Source: Asterias rubens (taxonomy: Eukaryota > Echinodermata > Asteroidea > Forcipulatida > Asteriidae). From it: a stretch of DNA of 64,000 bases. The stretch spans positions 5,303,171 to 5,367,170 of the forward strand of contig NC_047069.1 of NCBI RefSeq assembly GCF_902459465.1, in the 5' to 3' direction. Numbering within the stretch: the stretch's first letter is position 1; each line of letters starts with the position of its first letter. The notes below the pieces were generated by a model, which searched no databases, was not told where the DNA came from, and worked only from the letters and a program-made list of their open reading frames with translations. Positions 44,986-57,800 of the stretch are shown one piece after another. The translations under genes and the position numbers were made by a program.

Positions 44986-47900
44986 CTATAAGAAATAAGG
45001 AGCTAACCATTAGCAATAAACTTGGAAAGAACCTAGCCCAACCGTAACAACCAAATGCATGTCCACGGTCATTTTCAACACCAGTAAAAAGTCCACCTGT
45101 AAATAAACTTACCCATTGTGAATGAAGTTCTTCCACAAAGTCATCATCTCTAAGCTGATCTGCTTATCTTGGAGTCGGTAGGTGAGCTTGTATTCATCAA
45201 CGTGGGAGCTGTAAGGATCTCCAAACAGGAACTGAAGATCGTCAGCAAAAGCAGGTCCTGCTTGTGGGGGAAGGTAGCTGTAATAGTGAGAGCTTGGTTC
45301 GTGATCGAACGAATAAAGAAAAACTTCTTTTCCCAAAGCAGCATGAAGCTCAGCTGCTTCCAATGTGGGTGACACAGTCAACATATCTTGCATAAACTGC
45401 CTGACACTCCCTCTTGTAAGACACTCGTCCTCCATGCCTTTCCGTCCAAGATACTCAGTGGAGAAAGCTTTGGCAGCCTTCTCAGGATTATTGAATGAAG
45501 CTCGACTAACGACAGCAATGATGCCTTCAGCTTCCTCTTGAGTTGGACAGAAACTTACGTTGCTGAAAAAGAGTGGGAATGAAATTGCAGAAACTTCATC
45601 CTGGGCCATTCCTATGATCAAATCTACATTGTTGATTGTTCCTGATTTCAACAATGCCCTTGGATCATCAGTCAGAATATTACCGTCGATTATTGGTCGG
45701 AATGGGATTTCAAATGGGGAGTACCTGCTGCTCCCTGCAACATCCAGAGCAGGTTTCTCACGCAGGCACTTGATCATTTCCTCATTGCTATCGATTGGAC
45801 AGTCCACACTTCTGGCAAGGATTCTAGCTTGCTCGATTGGACTCGGTTGGACAGAATTTGAAAGAGGACGCACAAGACCAGAGGCGCTCATTAGTACAAC
45901 TTGCTGAAACAGCCCCTCTGCCTTCTCTGACATGACGAGTAAGTGTGCAGTTACTGACCCATATCCATGACCAATCACAGTGACACGGTTAGAATCACCT
46001 CCGAAGCTGCCTATATACTTGCTGACCCATTTGAGAGAAGCCAACGCGTCATGCAATCCATAGTTACCAGGAGCTTCTTCATCGTCAGTACTCAAGAATC
46101 CCAATGCTCCAAGACGATGGTTGATGACAACTATGACAGCTTCCATGTTAGATGACAGAGGTACAGCATCATAAGCAGATGACGTACCGACAGTTCCTCC
46201 TCCAGGGTGGATGAAAATGACGACTGGTAAGGAAGAGTTGTTGGCAACAAGTGGAGCATAGATGTTGAGAGTTAGACAGTCTTCACTGACTTCCGTCAAT
46301 CCAACGCGAACCATCCAGGGATCTTGTGGGATGTCTTGAGGGCAGGCAGGGGGTAGTTTATCAGGGAATCCAAGTGGTTCATCTCCCCATGGTCCAGTGT
46401 CTTTCGGAGCCCGGTATCGTAAATCCCCAGTTGGGGGTTTCGCATACGGTATTCCTAGAAACTCGACTACCTCTTTACCACCCACCGCCTCATCTGCGAT
46501 CCGTATGGCACCAATTATGGACCCTAATACATCACCATCTTTACTTGTAATCACTACAGTTTTATTGATGGGTGTTTTGGAATTTCCTCCTCTAACCGGG
46601 ACTTCAGTCGAACAGGTCTCTGAATAGATTGATTCTGCTATTGTAGGGACGTAGTCTCTCCAGAAGGTCACTTTATCTGCCTTGAGGTGTTGCCCAGTTG
46701 TGATGTTTGGTTCTAGAATGAGATAAGTCTCGTTCTCAGCGTTAAACTTGGGCCACTCAGGTAGACCGGCCCCATTTGGATCTCTAAAACATGAAAAAAG
46801 AAGGGAGCAATGAAAAGTAGCAATTTTTCAAGTTGCATTGTTGATAAATAGACTAAGAAGCTGAGGGACTCACAACTTTGTTAAATGATTCTCTCCAAGT
46901 GTTAGACTATAGGCCTTTTCACACTACAAAAAATCTCTGTGTTTGACACGGATACGATCCGGATAATGTGCACTGACCTTTTCACACTACAAATTTTCAA
47001 AACGCTGTCGATCCGGATAAGGCGCTTTATCCGTGTCAATAATAATGGGTTGATAAATCTCAATCCGTGTCGAAGATTCCAACACGGATCGAAAGCCGTA
47101 GTGTGAACACCTCCGGGTTAATTTTTGATCCGTGTAGAAGATGCGGCGTGGATGTAAACCGCAGTAAAGCAATTATGTGCATCAGTTTGAATTGCTACGC
47201 GCCATTACTGCTTTGATCCGTGTAAGACCTTGCAGTGTGAAACGGTCGCACAATATCCGGATTGAAAGTTACACGTGTAACCGATTTCACGCAGATCTAG
47301 TGTGAAAGCGAAGCTGTTTGTATCCGTGTTGAAGTTTTTCCGAACCATTACGGACCCTATCCGGATAAGGCTCGACACGGATCGAAGGTCGATAGTGTAA
47401 AAAGGCCTTATGTCTCTTTATGAAGACAAAATTAAACTTCTAAAGCTGTCATGAGTCGGCCCAGGAAAAAAAACATGGGAGTTAAAGTAACCTTATAATG
47501 GGTATGTATTTCCACTATGTATCAAAATAGTCAGAATGCACATATTTTGCATATTGTTATAGCAACAGTTTACTCGTTTAAAGGCAGTGATGGACACTAT
47601 TGGTAATTACTCAAAATAATTATTAGCATAAAACGTTTCTTGGTAACGAGTAATGAGGAGAGGTTGATAGAATAAAACATTGTGAGAAACGGCTCCCTCT
47701 GAAGTAATGTAATTTTCAAGAAAGAAGTAATTTTCCACGAATTTGATTTTGAGACCACAAATTTAAAATTTGAGGTCTCGAAATCAAGCATCTCAAAGCA
47801 CACAACTTCGTGTGACATGGGTATTTTTTTCTATCACTATTTTCTCGCAAATTTGATGACCAATTGAGCTAAAACTTTCACAGGTTTGTTTTTGTATGCA

Positions 47901-49457
47901 TATGTTTAGACACACCAAGTGAGAAGACTTGTCTTTCACAATTACCAATAATGTCCAGAGTCTTTAAAACATCTTTACGTACCCATAATAAGCAAATTCC
48001 GTCCAGTATTGCACCGACTGTTGTGCCAGCATCACCGCCTCCGAGCCCGAAGGAAGAATGTATTGTGCATAACCAAACACGTAGAATATGTCAAGACCAT
48101 GGGGTGCGCCCGAAATCAGATCAAGAAATTCTGCTGAAACTAGAAATTCCTTTCCAACGTCGTATGTGAAATAATAAAAGTACGTGTTGGTATTCTCAGC
48201 GGATTCAGCGTGACGATAGACAAAGTTGACACTTGGTATAACAAAATACTGATCCCCACCTACATCAATATCTTTGACAACATTCTGTCTTGGGTCGTCC
48301 AACATGTCTGCTCCATAATAAAACGCCAGAAGTGCATTGTTGACGTCTTCTGGGTTGCTGCATGCACATGTGGACGTTGTTATTTGAAGGGTTGATGCTT
48401 TGAGTTCCTCGGGGGTTAGACTACTCTGACTGAGTGAAATTACAGTTCCGTCCTGGCTATTCACACCCATCAGAAGATCATATTGTCCCACTTGTGATAG
48501 AGACGTCAGATAGTCGATGTTTGGGAGGAAGTCTCCGTCTATTATAGCACCCGCAACGATGATGCTGGATTTATTTTGTAGAGTCTGCATGTCAAACTCC
48601 CTCAGACAGTTGATTAAGTGTTGGGTAGTACTTCCATAAGGAAGGTTACAACCAAGCACTTCACCTAGATTCCATGCTTGATACCTAGCAACATCTGTTG
48701 GTGTTATTATACCAGGAAAGGCTGCTCCACTTTGAGCAATAACGCGCTGGAACAGAGTCCGATCATTCAGAGGTGAAGCCATTTGGTAGGTTACACTCCA
48801 ACCTCCAGCAGATTCACCAAATATAGTAATCTTGTCTGAATCACCACCGAAGTTTTCGATGTTATTTTTCACCCACTGAATGGCGAGTCTTTGATCCCAA
48901 AGTCCGTAATTACCAGGGGCTGAATCGTCTCCTGTACTGAGGAACCCAAAGAGTCCAAGTCTGTAGTTGATGGTGACTACAATAACCTTTCCTTGTAGAG
49001 CTAAGCTGGTACCGTCATACAGTGATCCTTGTCCGTTAACAAAGGCGCCACCATGGATGTACACCATAACTGGGAGTGGTCCCATGCTGTCCATATCGTT
49101 ATCAGGTATATACATGTTTAAAGTCAAGCAATCCTCGTCAATATCCTTATTTGGGAGAAACTGGTCAAAGGCTTCACTAAAAGTGACGAAGAACTGTGGA
49201 CAGCTTGGTCCAAACATCGTAGCATTGAGAATCCCGTCCCAGGCAGCTTTAGGAACCGGCTTGGCAAAGCGCAGTGCCCCAATCGGTGGTTCAGCGTAAG
49301 GTATTCCATTGTAACAGGTTAGTGGAGGGAGACCAAAGCTAGAGATTTTCTCGCCCATGATCTGCCCTAGACTAGTATTTGTAACAACTGTCTGTCCAAC
49401 AACATGTTGCCAGCAAAGACAACACAACAAGTACAAGATTATTGACACTGCCATCAT
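44556..49457 (-). CDS. Tandem carboxylesterase-domain membrane protein B
   Basis: Paralogue of the gene at 34794-40498, same three-exon plan and phase-2 introns, 1191 aa. Signal peptide MMAVSIILYLLCCLCWQ; domain 1 with Ser216 (FGESAGG), Asp336 (GVNSQDG) and His453 (GAPHG); domain 2 with Gly765 in place of Ser (IGHGYGS), Phe1004 in place of His, acid Glu888 kept; transmembrane helix about 1141-1165 (LIEVLVGALIGSLVLSVLFL) and a 25-residue tail with two Tyr. The family is type-B COesterase; the dead domain recalls neuroligin and other cholinesterase-like adhesion molecules. The frame is open upstream of ATG 49457, but ATG plus leader fits best here. The two genes converge, with 4 kb between stops. 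Confidence 0.93.
45113..46783 (-). CDS. Esterase B exon 2: end of domain 1 plus most of domain 2
   Basis: Acceptor CATGTTTTAG, donor GTAAGT at NFIHNG. Opens DPNGAGLPEWPKFNAENETY and continues into domain 2 (EFLGIPYAKPPTGDLRYR, SEDCLTLNIY, INHRLGALGFLSTDDEEAPG). In the oxyanion loop HGG is replaced by HPG. Confidence 0.95.
46911..47411. mobile_element. 500-bp foldback MITE in esterase B intron 1
   Basis: The left end AGGCCTTTTCACACTAC is mirrored by GATAGTGTAAAAAGGCCT at the right. The interior repeats ATCCGGATAA and GACACGGATCGA-type motifs on both arms. Possible 3-bp duplication TAT on both sides. No coding capacity. Confidence 0.88.
47578..47967 (+). mobile_element. MITE of the 380-bp family at the esterase B splice donor
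   Basis: TTAAAGGCAGTGATGGACAC start (3-bp insertion in the terminus), CCAATAATGTCCAGAGTC end; hairpin GAGACCACAAATT against AATTTGAGGTCTCG. Its right edge is 9-10 bp from the GTACGT donor of exon 1 (47977-47982). Confidence 0.93.
47983..49457 (-). CDS. Esterase B exon 1: signal peptide and catalytic domain 1
   Basis: Tandem ATGs at 49457 and 49454, then a hydrophobic leader. Donor GTACGT, less consensus than the GTAAGT of the paralogue, directly followed by a MITE. Contains the full triad and the SCPQ ... DEDCLTLN disulfide loop. Confidence 0.94.
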
Positions 49458-49499
49458 ATCCAACGGGGTTAACAGTAAAACTTTGGTGAATATGAGCAA

Positions 49500-51499
49500 A
49501 TATAATAAGAGGTTTCTTCAAATTGAAAAACACACAGTGTAGACTGCAGTCAACTGCAGATTATCAGCGCTATCACCACACTACTGTTTCTAGGTCACGG
49601 CACCCCCCGACTTTACAAACGTTGTAGTTTGTTGCCTCTTATGATTTGAATGCGGTCCATGGGTTTTACAGCACAAAGGGTTTTTCAACCTTTGTATAAA
49701 AGTCATTCTTTTGAAAGATCTTTTGAAATATTCCACACAGCTTACCAGGTAAATATACAATGATGAAGGTCATACTTAAATTTCTCTAGACATTCCGAGT
49801 TCGTCAGTGCACATAGCTTGTCCTATCTAGCCTTGTTATATCTAACAGTTGCGTAAACAAGGTCACAGAGCTGCGGGCCTATGTTCAGTGCAGTCTACAA
49901 TATAAATTCAGTTCAAAATGTAAACTTAATAGTCACTCACTTTTCATTTTCAAAAAGAAGGCTGGCTGTGTGACAGTTTCTGTCGGGGATAAAAATGTCT
50001 CCTCAAGAAGACAAAACTAAAAAGTACCAGCGATGTTCAAAACCGCAATGTGCTTATCACCAAACTCTATGAGCAACAGACTGTTCACGACTGAGTGATT
50101 TCACTGACAATATAAGAGCACCATGAACTATTTGGCGTAAACAAACTTTTTTGCTATATTAAGCCATTATAATAAACCTGTGCATCGATGTGTGTCAAGC
50201 ACCATACATAACCTTTACTTTACAACAAAAGGCGTGACATTGTGTACATTCAGATGCATCATATAACAGGCAATAATATACCACACTGGTCATAAGACAC
50301 TTTTTCATTCTAATTTCCAACATTTAAAAAGTCACAAAAAGTTTTATTAACTAAATAAGTTTTGAGATGTTGTACCACTTTCTCTACATTAAAAGTTGGT
50401 AATCTCAGACAATGCTATCTCCACTACATCATATTTAAGATAATTATTCGTCCTTTGAGCTGCGTGTACAAATAGTGCCTGCAAAAAGCTCAGGCCAAGT
50501 GGGTTTTGGCAGAGACATGTGACCTCAGAGGTTACATAGCTTTAACCTAGTATAGGTAAATTAAGACTGGGAAAATATAAAATGGGTTTAAATACATGCA
50601 GCAACTGCGTATTATATTGCAATGTATGACATAATAAATCGTTGACAGGGAATATTTGTGTATTCCAATGTTCTAAAGTATGCGAACTAAAAAGAATATT
50701 ACAGTTTAATTTGAAAATCAACTCACAAAACATTAAAAATTGCTGGAGCTTCTTATTCAGCAACATTGTATCAGCCTACACATTCATTGTAGATTTCGCC
50801 GAACAGCCTTTACATAATGTAATGCCATATTAATTCACAGGCTTCAAAGTGAAAATAATGGTTTCAAATGACGAGGCAATAACAGTTTAATATGAATGCA
50901 TGGAAGTGAAAGAGGCTACCTTTCATGCAAACCCCCAAAACAGAGAACATTATTCATTCAGTGACATTTCTCATTAATCCATGTTCAAATAAAATATGGA
51001 AGCTTTGCAACACTGTCAACCAGCCCACTTGGAGTGAACTTAGACTGGGATACAGTAAGCACAGAATCGCCGCTTACGGAAGCAGGGAATTTTGTGCTTA
51101 CGGCAAGCGTGTTTCACGGGTAAGCGGCGAATTTGGGCTTCTGCGTGTGCGTACTCAATGTTACGTCAATGTTACCTACAAGGCTAGCGCAGAAATTCGG
51201 CGCTTGCACGTAAGCAGGGAATCGTGATCGTGGAACTCGGCGGTAAGCAGAGCCATGAAATTTGGCCCTGGTCATTGGGTGTTTCAACTGGTATTTGGTC
51301 AATGGGAGAATGGTGCCTTATATCAACAAGTATCAGGTTTAGACCAAAAGCAACAACCCTTGATGGTCTTGCCGCTACAACACTTGATTCAAGACCTTCG
51401 CATGGACTATTTCTAAGCCTCGCTAACATGCAGTAGATTCATAAAAAATAGTCTACACTTTCATCAATAGAGTAATATCACAGAGATAGTTCAACAAGT
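49500..51499. other. Gene-free stretch upstream of esterase B
   Basis: Should include the esterase B promoter, but no core element is convincing. About 51050-51270 holds a palindromic repeat (GTAAGCACAGAATCGCC, GCAGAGCCATGAAATTTGGC) related to fragments near 17100 and 60945. Confidence 0.45.
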
Positions 51500-51716
51500 A
51501 ATAAAAGACTGAAGCCTTTTAACAGGCATCTGAGATCTGAGAGCACTCAAATGAATTTGTGCAACAATGGTGTTTTACTAAGATAATTCTCTTGCGTCTT
51601 CGATGACTAATTGAGTCAAAATTTGCCCCGATTTTGTGTATTTTTATGTATATTGTTGTAATACTGTACACCTATTGAGAATTGACAACTACCAAAGGTG
51701 TCCAGTGCCTTTAAAT
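51500..51716 (+). mobile_element. Decayed partial MITE of the 380-bp family, older subtype
   Basis: AAAAGACTGAAGCCTTTTAAC, AGCACTCAAATGAATTTGTG and the right end CCAAAGGTGTCCAGTGCC. The left half is missing. Confidence 0.65.
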
Positions 51717-51765
51717 AAAAATGTCATCTTTCACAAAACGACAGCCACTTAATAAACAAATCTTT

Positions 51766-52755
51766 GCAGGCGTAAAATTCATTGACATAAAGTCTGAAAC
51801 TGCCCTCTATTCAATATACTAGGGCATAGAATATTATTTCAAAACGTACTACAGATTTGCTAAATAGTGAACCTGCATACTTAAATTCTTTGCAGGCGTA
51901 AAATTCAGACATAAAGTCTGAAACTGCCCTCTATTCAATATACTAGGGCATAGAATATTATTTCAAAACGTACTACAGATTTGCTAAATAGTGAACCTGC
52001 ATACTTAAATTCTTTGCAGGCGTAAAATTCAGACATAAAGTCTGAAACTGCCCTCTATTCAATATACTAGGGCATAGAATATTATTTCAAAACGTACTAC
52101 AGATTTGCTAAATAGTGAACCTGCATACTTAAATTCTTTGCAGGCGTAAAATTCAGACATAAAGTCTGAAACTGCCCTCTATTCAATATACTAGGGCATA
52201 GAATATTATTTCAAAACGTACTACAGATTTGCTAAATAGTGAACCTGCATACTTAAATTCTTTGCAGGCGTAAAATTCAGACATAAAGTCTGAAACTGCC
52301 CTCTATTCAATATACTAGGGCATAGAATATTATTTCAAAACGTACTACAGATTTGCTAAATAGTGAACCTGCATACTTAAATTCTTTGCAGGCGTAAAAT
52401 TCAGACATAAAGTCTGAAACTGCCCTCTATTCAATATACTAGGGCATAGAATATTATTTCAAAACGTACTACAGATTTGCTAAATAGTGAACCTGCATAC
52501 TTAAATTCTTTGCAGGCGTAAAATTCAGACATAAAGTCTGAAACTGCCCTCTATTCAATATATTAGGGCATAGAATATTATTTCAAAACGTACTACAGAT
52601 TTGCTAAATAGTGAACCTGCATACTTAAATTCTTTGCAGGCGTAAAATTCAGACATAAAGTCTGAAACTGCCCTCTATTCAATATACTAGGGCATAGAAT
52701 ATTATTTCAAAACGTACTACAGATTTGCTAAATAGTGAACCTGCATACTTAAATT
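51766..52755 (+). repeat. Eight tandem copies of a 124-bp unit
   Basis: GCAGGCGTAAAATTC begins units at 51766, 51892, 52016, 52140, 52264, 52388, 52512 and 52636. The first unit is 2 bp longer (ATTGACATAAAG for AGACATAAAG) and one later unit has TATTAG for TACTAG. Otherwise the copies look identical, so amplification or homogenisation is recent. Non-coding. Confidence 0.95.
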
Positions 52756-53941
52756 CACAAGTTATAGTTTCAACACAAAATATTACAAGTCAAACTTGTG
52801 GTCACTGTTAAAGGATACAAAAATAGTTGTTTTTGAAAGCTATTTTACAAACGTTCATATATATTCTTATACTATTTATACAAAATCAAAAACTGTAGGC
52901 CTAAGTGCCATCCTACAGTGACTATAGTGATAATTTTCAGCAGTTACTTTGAACATTAACCAAAAATGAAAAAAATGCAGTAAAAATTAACATGTTAATG
53001 GATGTTTTTAAGTGTCCCTTACAGACCCACTGGTTAGGTTTAAACAGCATTTCCTTTTGTTACTCTTGAATAATATATCAAATTCTTAATTTTGCCAAAG
53101 GCTGTCAGGACCAGTGAGCGACGGCTATTATTATTCTCTAGTAGTTTGTCATTTTGTAATTTTTTATACAATTTTCCTGCTGATGACTTTTGTCTTTTTA
53201 TCTATAGCATAGTTTTACTCATTGCGCTTTGAGGCAGTTGTGCAACAGTACGGCGCTTTATGAGTTTTGTCGATTTTCGTCGACAAAAATCTTACTAAAC
53301 GAATTTTGACAGATAATGCTGTTTGAAAAGAACATTCATAAAAACAAATAAAATTATTTGTTCATGACTGGTGAGCGCGAGGAAATATATACCTAATGAT
53401 GTCATGTTCCCAACAGCAATATCTTTTCGGTTTTTAGTTTAAGTCAAATAATTCCTTTTATCAGTAGTGAGTTTTATTTATTATAGCAAAACCCTACATG
53501 AAAGTCTATTACTTTCTCATATTTATAACACAATTCCGATTCAAATCAGCCAAAATAGGACCTATAGACCTATAGCCGCACACTAGTTACCTCATTGCCA
53601 GTCAATATGTGTATACTATTGGATGGGAATAAACACACTCTTGAGATAGGAGTGCAAGTTCAAGTACAGGTCTTGACTCTTGTGTCCTTAAGCCAAACAC
53701 CTAACCATTATTACTTCGTCCTTCAGATGAAACGTAAAGCAAGAGGTACCATGTGTTGTTATAAGTACACACTTAAGAGAAAGGGTCCACCTCAGTGTGT
53801 CTTGCAATGCGTTTATCTTCAATCGAAAAGGCTGTACTCAAAATGGAAGAAGGACAAAAAAGAAGAAGAAAAACAACAAAACAAAACCAACAAACATAAC
53901 AAACAAACAAACAAGTTCTGTTTATGATTCTCAGGTCACAC
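52756..53941. other. Gene-free stretch
   Basis: The segment 53095-53270 (CATTGCGCTTTGAGGCAGTT, GTACGGCGCTTTATGAG) resembles a retroelement 3' end. GTCGATTTTCGTCGAC near 53268 is a short palindrome. No exon is seen. Confidence 0.45.
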
Positions 53942-54543
<602 letters not shown>

Positions 54544-54577
54544 AACTTCTTTCAAAAGAGAGCTTTCAAAATACCTT

Positions 54578-54829
54578 TCAATGTGGATTTATACTTCTTT
54601 CATATACAGGTGAAGGACTCTCGTAATGTGGGTTATCATTCCCGCTCACAGAATTTTCATACTGTGTCACATTTGTTCCACCAGTAATGGTGGCGAGGCC
54701 CACATCTTCTGTCTTAGTATTGGACGCGGTACGGCACGTTAGACAGCAGAACAGCCACCCAAGGTACGGTGCCACTGCCTTGCGGACCTCTTTAGGGCGC
54801 AAGAAAAACATGATGAAGATAACCACACC
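54578..54829 (-). CDS. Adhesion GPCR last exon: TM7 and C-tail
   Basis: Acceptor GTCTTTCACAG; phase 0; 83 codons from GVVIFIMFFLRPKEVRKAVA to SINPH, stop TGA. The tail contains YENS and YESPSPVYE, possible Tyr-based motifs. Confidence 0.93.
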   Translation of the reverse strand, partial: GVVIFIMFFLRPKEVRKAVAPYLGWLFCCLTCRTASNTKTEDVGLATITGGTNVTQYENSVSGNDNPHYESPSPVYERSINPH

Positions 54830-57800
54830 CTGTGAAAGACAAAGGCATAGCAAGAAATATATTAAAGAAACAACCATGTAATAGTGCATACTTGGTTCGG
54901 TTTTTTTGCCACAAAAAACTGACATCTTAATTTTATATGGATGGAAAATTGCATGGGGATAAAGATTATTCATTTTGATTTTACCATATATACACCGATG
55001 CGTGTTTGGCACTGAATACTCAGCACTTTCCCGAGCTGTGTAAATATACGACGCTAACTGCCTCTAGCTACTGGAAAATCTCGGTGATCTATAGTTGGCA
55101 ATACACTTCTCCAGAAATGCAAAGGTAGTGGATTCTAATCCCAGCTGAGTAATATGCCTGTGATTTTTTTCAAAGAGCTCAGGAAAGTACCGAGTAAACT
55201 GGTGATTCTGTTCAGCAGTGTGTGGGTTTGAATCCCGGTCGTGACACTTGTGTCCCTGAGCAAGAAACTTCACTATACTTGCTTCTCTCCACCCAGGTGT
55301 AAATGGGTACCTGTGAGGGCAGAGTTGGTTCTTGTGATTGATTAGCCTTGATTGTGCTACATTTTTGGCGGCACAGGCTGTATACTCCCCAGGGAGCTGA
55401 GATAGTTTAAGGAATGATTTAAGGCCCAGTGATCTCTGACCAGGGGTAATAATGTTGAAGCGCCATGAGCGTCACTGCGTGACGGACCTAATGCTATATA
55501 AGAAGCTACTGTTATTATTACAGTGCTAACACACATTGGTGTATATGGGTAAAACCAAAACTAGTATTAATATATAAAACAATTAATTCCAAACAGTTAC
55601 AAAATCTCTAGCTATTGCGCCTTAGGCTAAATGTACTGCATGGGGCCATAAAAATAGTTGATGTTCAATTTATTTTTTCAAACTGTTTGGACTCAGCCGA
55701 CCCCCCCCCCCCCAACTTTTTAAATATAGAATAGCTTCGCAATGTCATCTTTATACAAGAACAAAGATATGCCTCAAGTGAAACAGATTTCTTAGATCAA
55801 AGCTTGCAAATGTCTCCAACACCAGTAGTTTCCAATGGCTTTTCTTGGCTTAAACAAACAATTTTTACTTTGTAAATTGAAGATCTTGGACAGCCATCGG
55901 GCGATCTCGGTAGTCTAGTTGTTAAGACACTGCTCTAAAATTGCACAGGTCCTTGGTTCGAGTCTCGCCTGAGTAATATGCCTTTGAATTTCTTTCACAG
56001 GACTCAGGAAAGTACTGAGTATACAGTGCTAACACACATCGGTGTACGGGTAAAAACGCAAAATTAATATTCTTTACCTGATGCAAATTAAACATCTATT
56101 ATATTGTTGCGGTACCCGCTGCCAAAACATAGAAGTCTAACTGCCTCAAACTGGGCAATCTCGGTGGTCTTGTTGGTAAGACACAGCTCTAAAACTGCAA
56201 AGGTCGTTGGTCCAAACCCACCCAAATAATATGCCTGTGATTTTTTTTTTGACAGAGCTCAGGAATGCGAGTTTAAAAAGGTGTATATGGGTAAAAAAAA
56301 AAAAAAAAAAAAATATTCTTAACTCTGAACCACCCACACACAATTTGTTATCTTTTAATTTTTTTTATTGTATAAACATGAACTATACTGAATGTTAGAA
56401 TAATTAACACCATAAATTACATCAGTTACCTGCAAAGAATTGGCAATGCAGAAGAGCAACTGAAAGGTAAAGGTTGCGACATCAATGGCCAAGAATGCGA
56501 AGACCCAAGTTAGGCCCATCAGGACCGAGATACCAATGGCGTTCTGGAGGCGTTTGGAGATCTGCTCTGAGGTGGACTCCTCCTGGACCTTTAAGAGGCT
56601 CCGCATGACCAAGACAAAGGTGATGATGTTGTGGAGGAGGACCAGGCCGATTGGAACCAGCAGACCGAGATACATCGTCAAAGTTGCAGCTACGCTACAA
56701 CTAAAAAGAAAGAAAGTAAGAATACATTTTTGAATCCAATTCAATATTGTAAGTCTTAAACTGTCATGGATTAGAGTTTAAAGCCACTAGACACTAAAGG
56801 CCGGTTTATAGTCAGTCGTGCGATCGTCGCGCGACAGAAAGTCTTGCGTGCAATCCTAAGACTGAGGCCTAAAAACCGTGTCTTTTTATGATTGCGCGTC
56901 TAGATTTCCGACGCCCGACCATCGCGCGACCGACTATAACTCGGCCTTAATTGTCAAGGACCGGTTCTCACTTGATGTATCCAAACATATGTATAAAATA
57001 ACACGTCTGTGAAAACTTGGATTCAATTGGTCATTGAATTTGCAAGGGAATAATAAAAGAAAGGACATTGCATTTTGTGTACTTTCAAACATATAATAAA
57101 AGGCTTCAGCTACAATCTTTTATTAATTGAGTGAGAAATTACCTCTTTCTCAAAAACTACCTTACTTCAGAGGGAGCTGGGTATCACAATGTTTTATACT
57201 ATCAACAGCTCTCCGTTGCTAATTACCAAGTAAATTTTTATTTTTATGCTAGAAATTATTTTAAGTAATTACCAATAATGTCCAGCCGTTGATTTCACCA
57301 AACTCTTCCAAACTTAGGACTAACCTAATGACCTAGGACATGTTAAGTTTCGTATCCATAGACGTTTAGGGCGCATTGAACCCATCCTAAGTTAGGACCA
57401 GTTTCTCATCCTAATATTAGTACTCTTTGATACATTTACTTGAAGAGAGGACCTACTTACTAGTACTCTTTGATACCTTTACTTGAAGAGAGGACCTACT
57501 TACTAGTACTCTTTGTTACCTTTACTTGAAGAGAGGACCTACTTACTAGTACTCTTTGATACCTTTACTTGAAGAGAGGACCTACTTACTAGTACTCTTT
57601 GATACCTTTACTTGAAGAGAGGACCTACTTACTAGTACTCTTTGATACCTTTACTTGAAGAGAGGACCTACTTACTAGTACTCTTTGATACCTTTACTTG
57701 AAGAGAGGACCTACTTACTAGTACTCTTTGATACCTTTACTTGAAGAGAGGACCTACTTACTAGTACTCTTTGATACCTTTACTTGAAGAGAGGACCTAC

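Noticed and set aside
49457-49499. Start of esterase B at 49499
   Set aside because: That codon is TTG; the first in-frame ATG is at 49457 and gives a normal signal peptide.
51766-52755. Tandem exon or gene-family array
   Set aside because: Stops in all frames of the 124-bp unit; no splice-bounded coding frame.
55890-55965. Possible functional tRNA gene
   Set aside because: tRNA-like head of a SINE with relatives at 55.06 and 56.13 kb; the acceptor stem is not closed.
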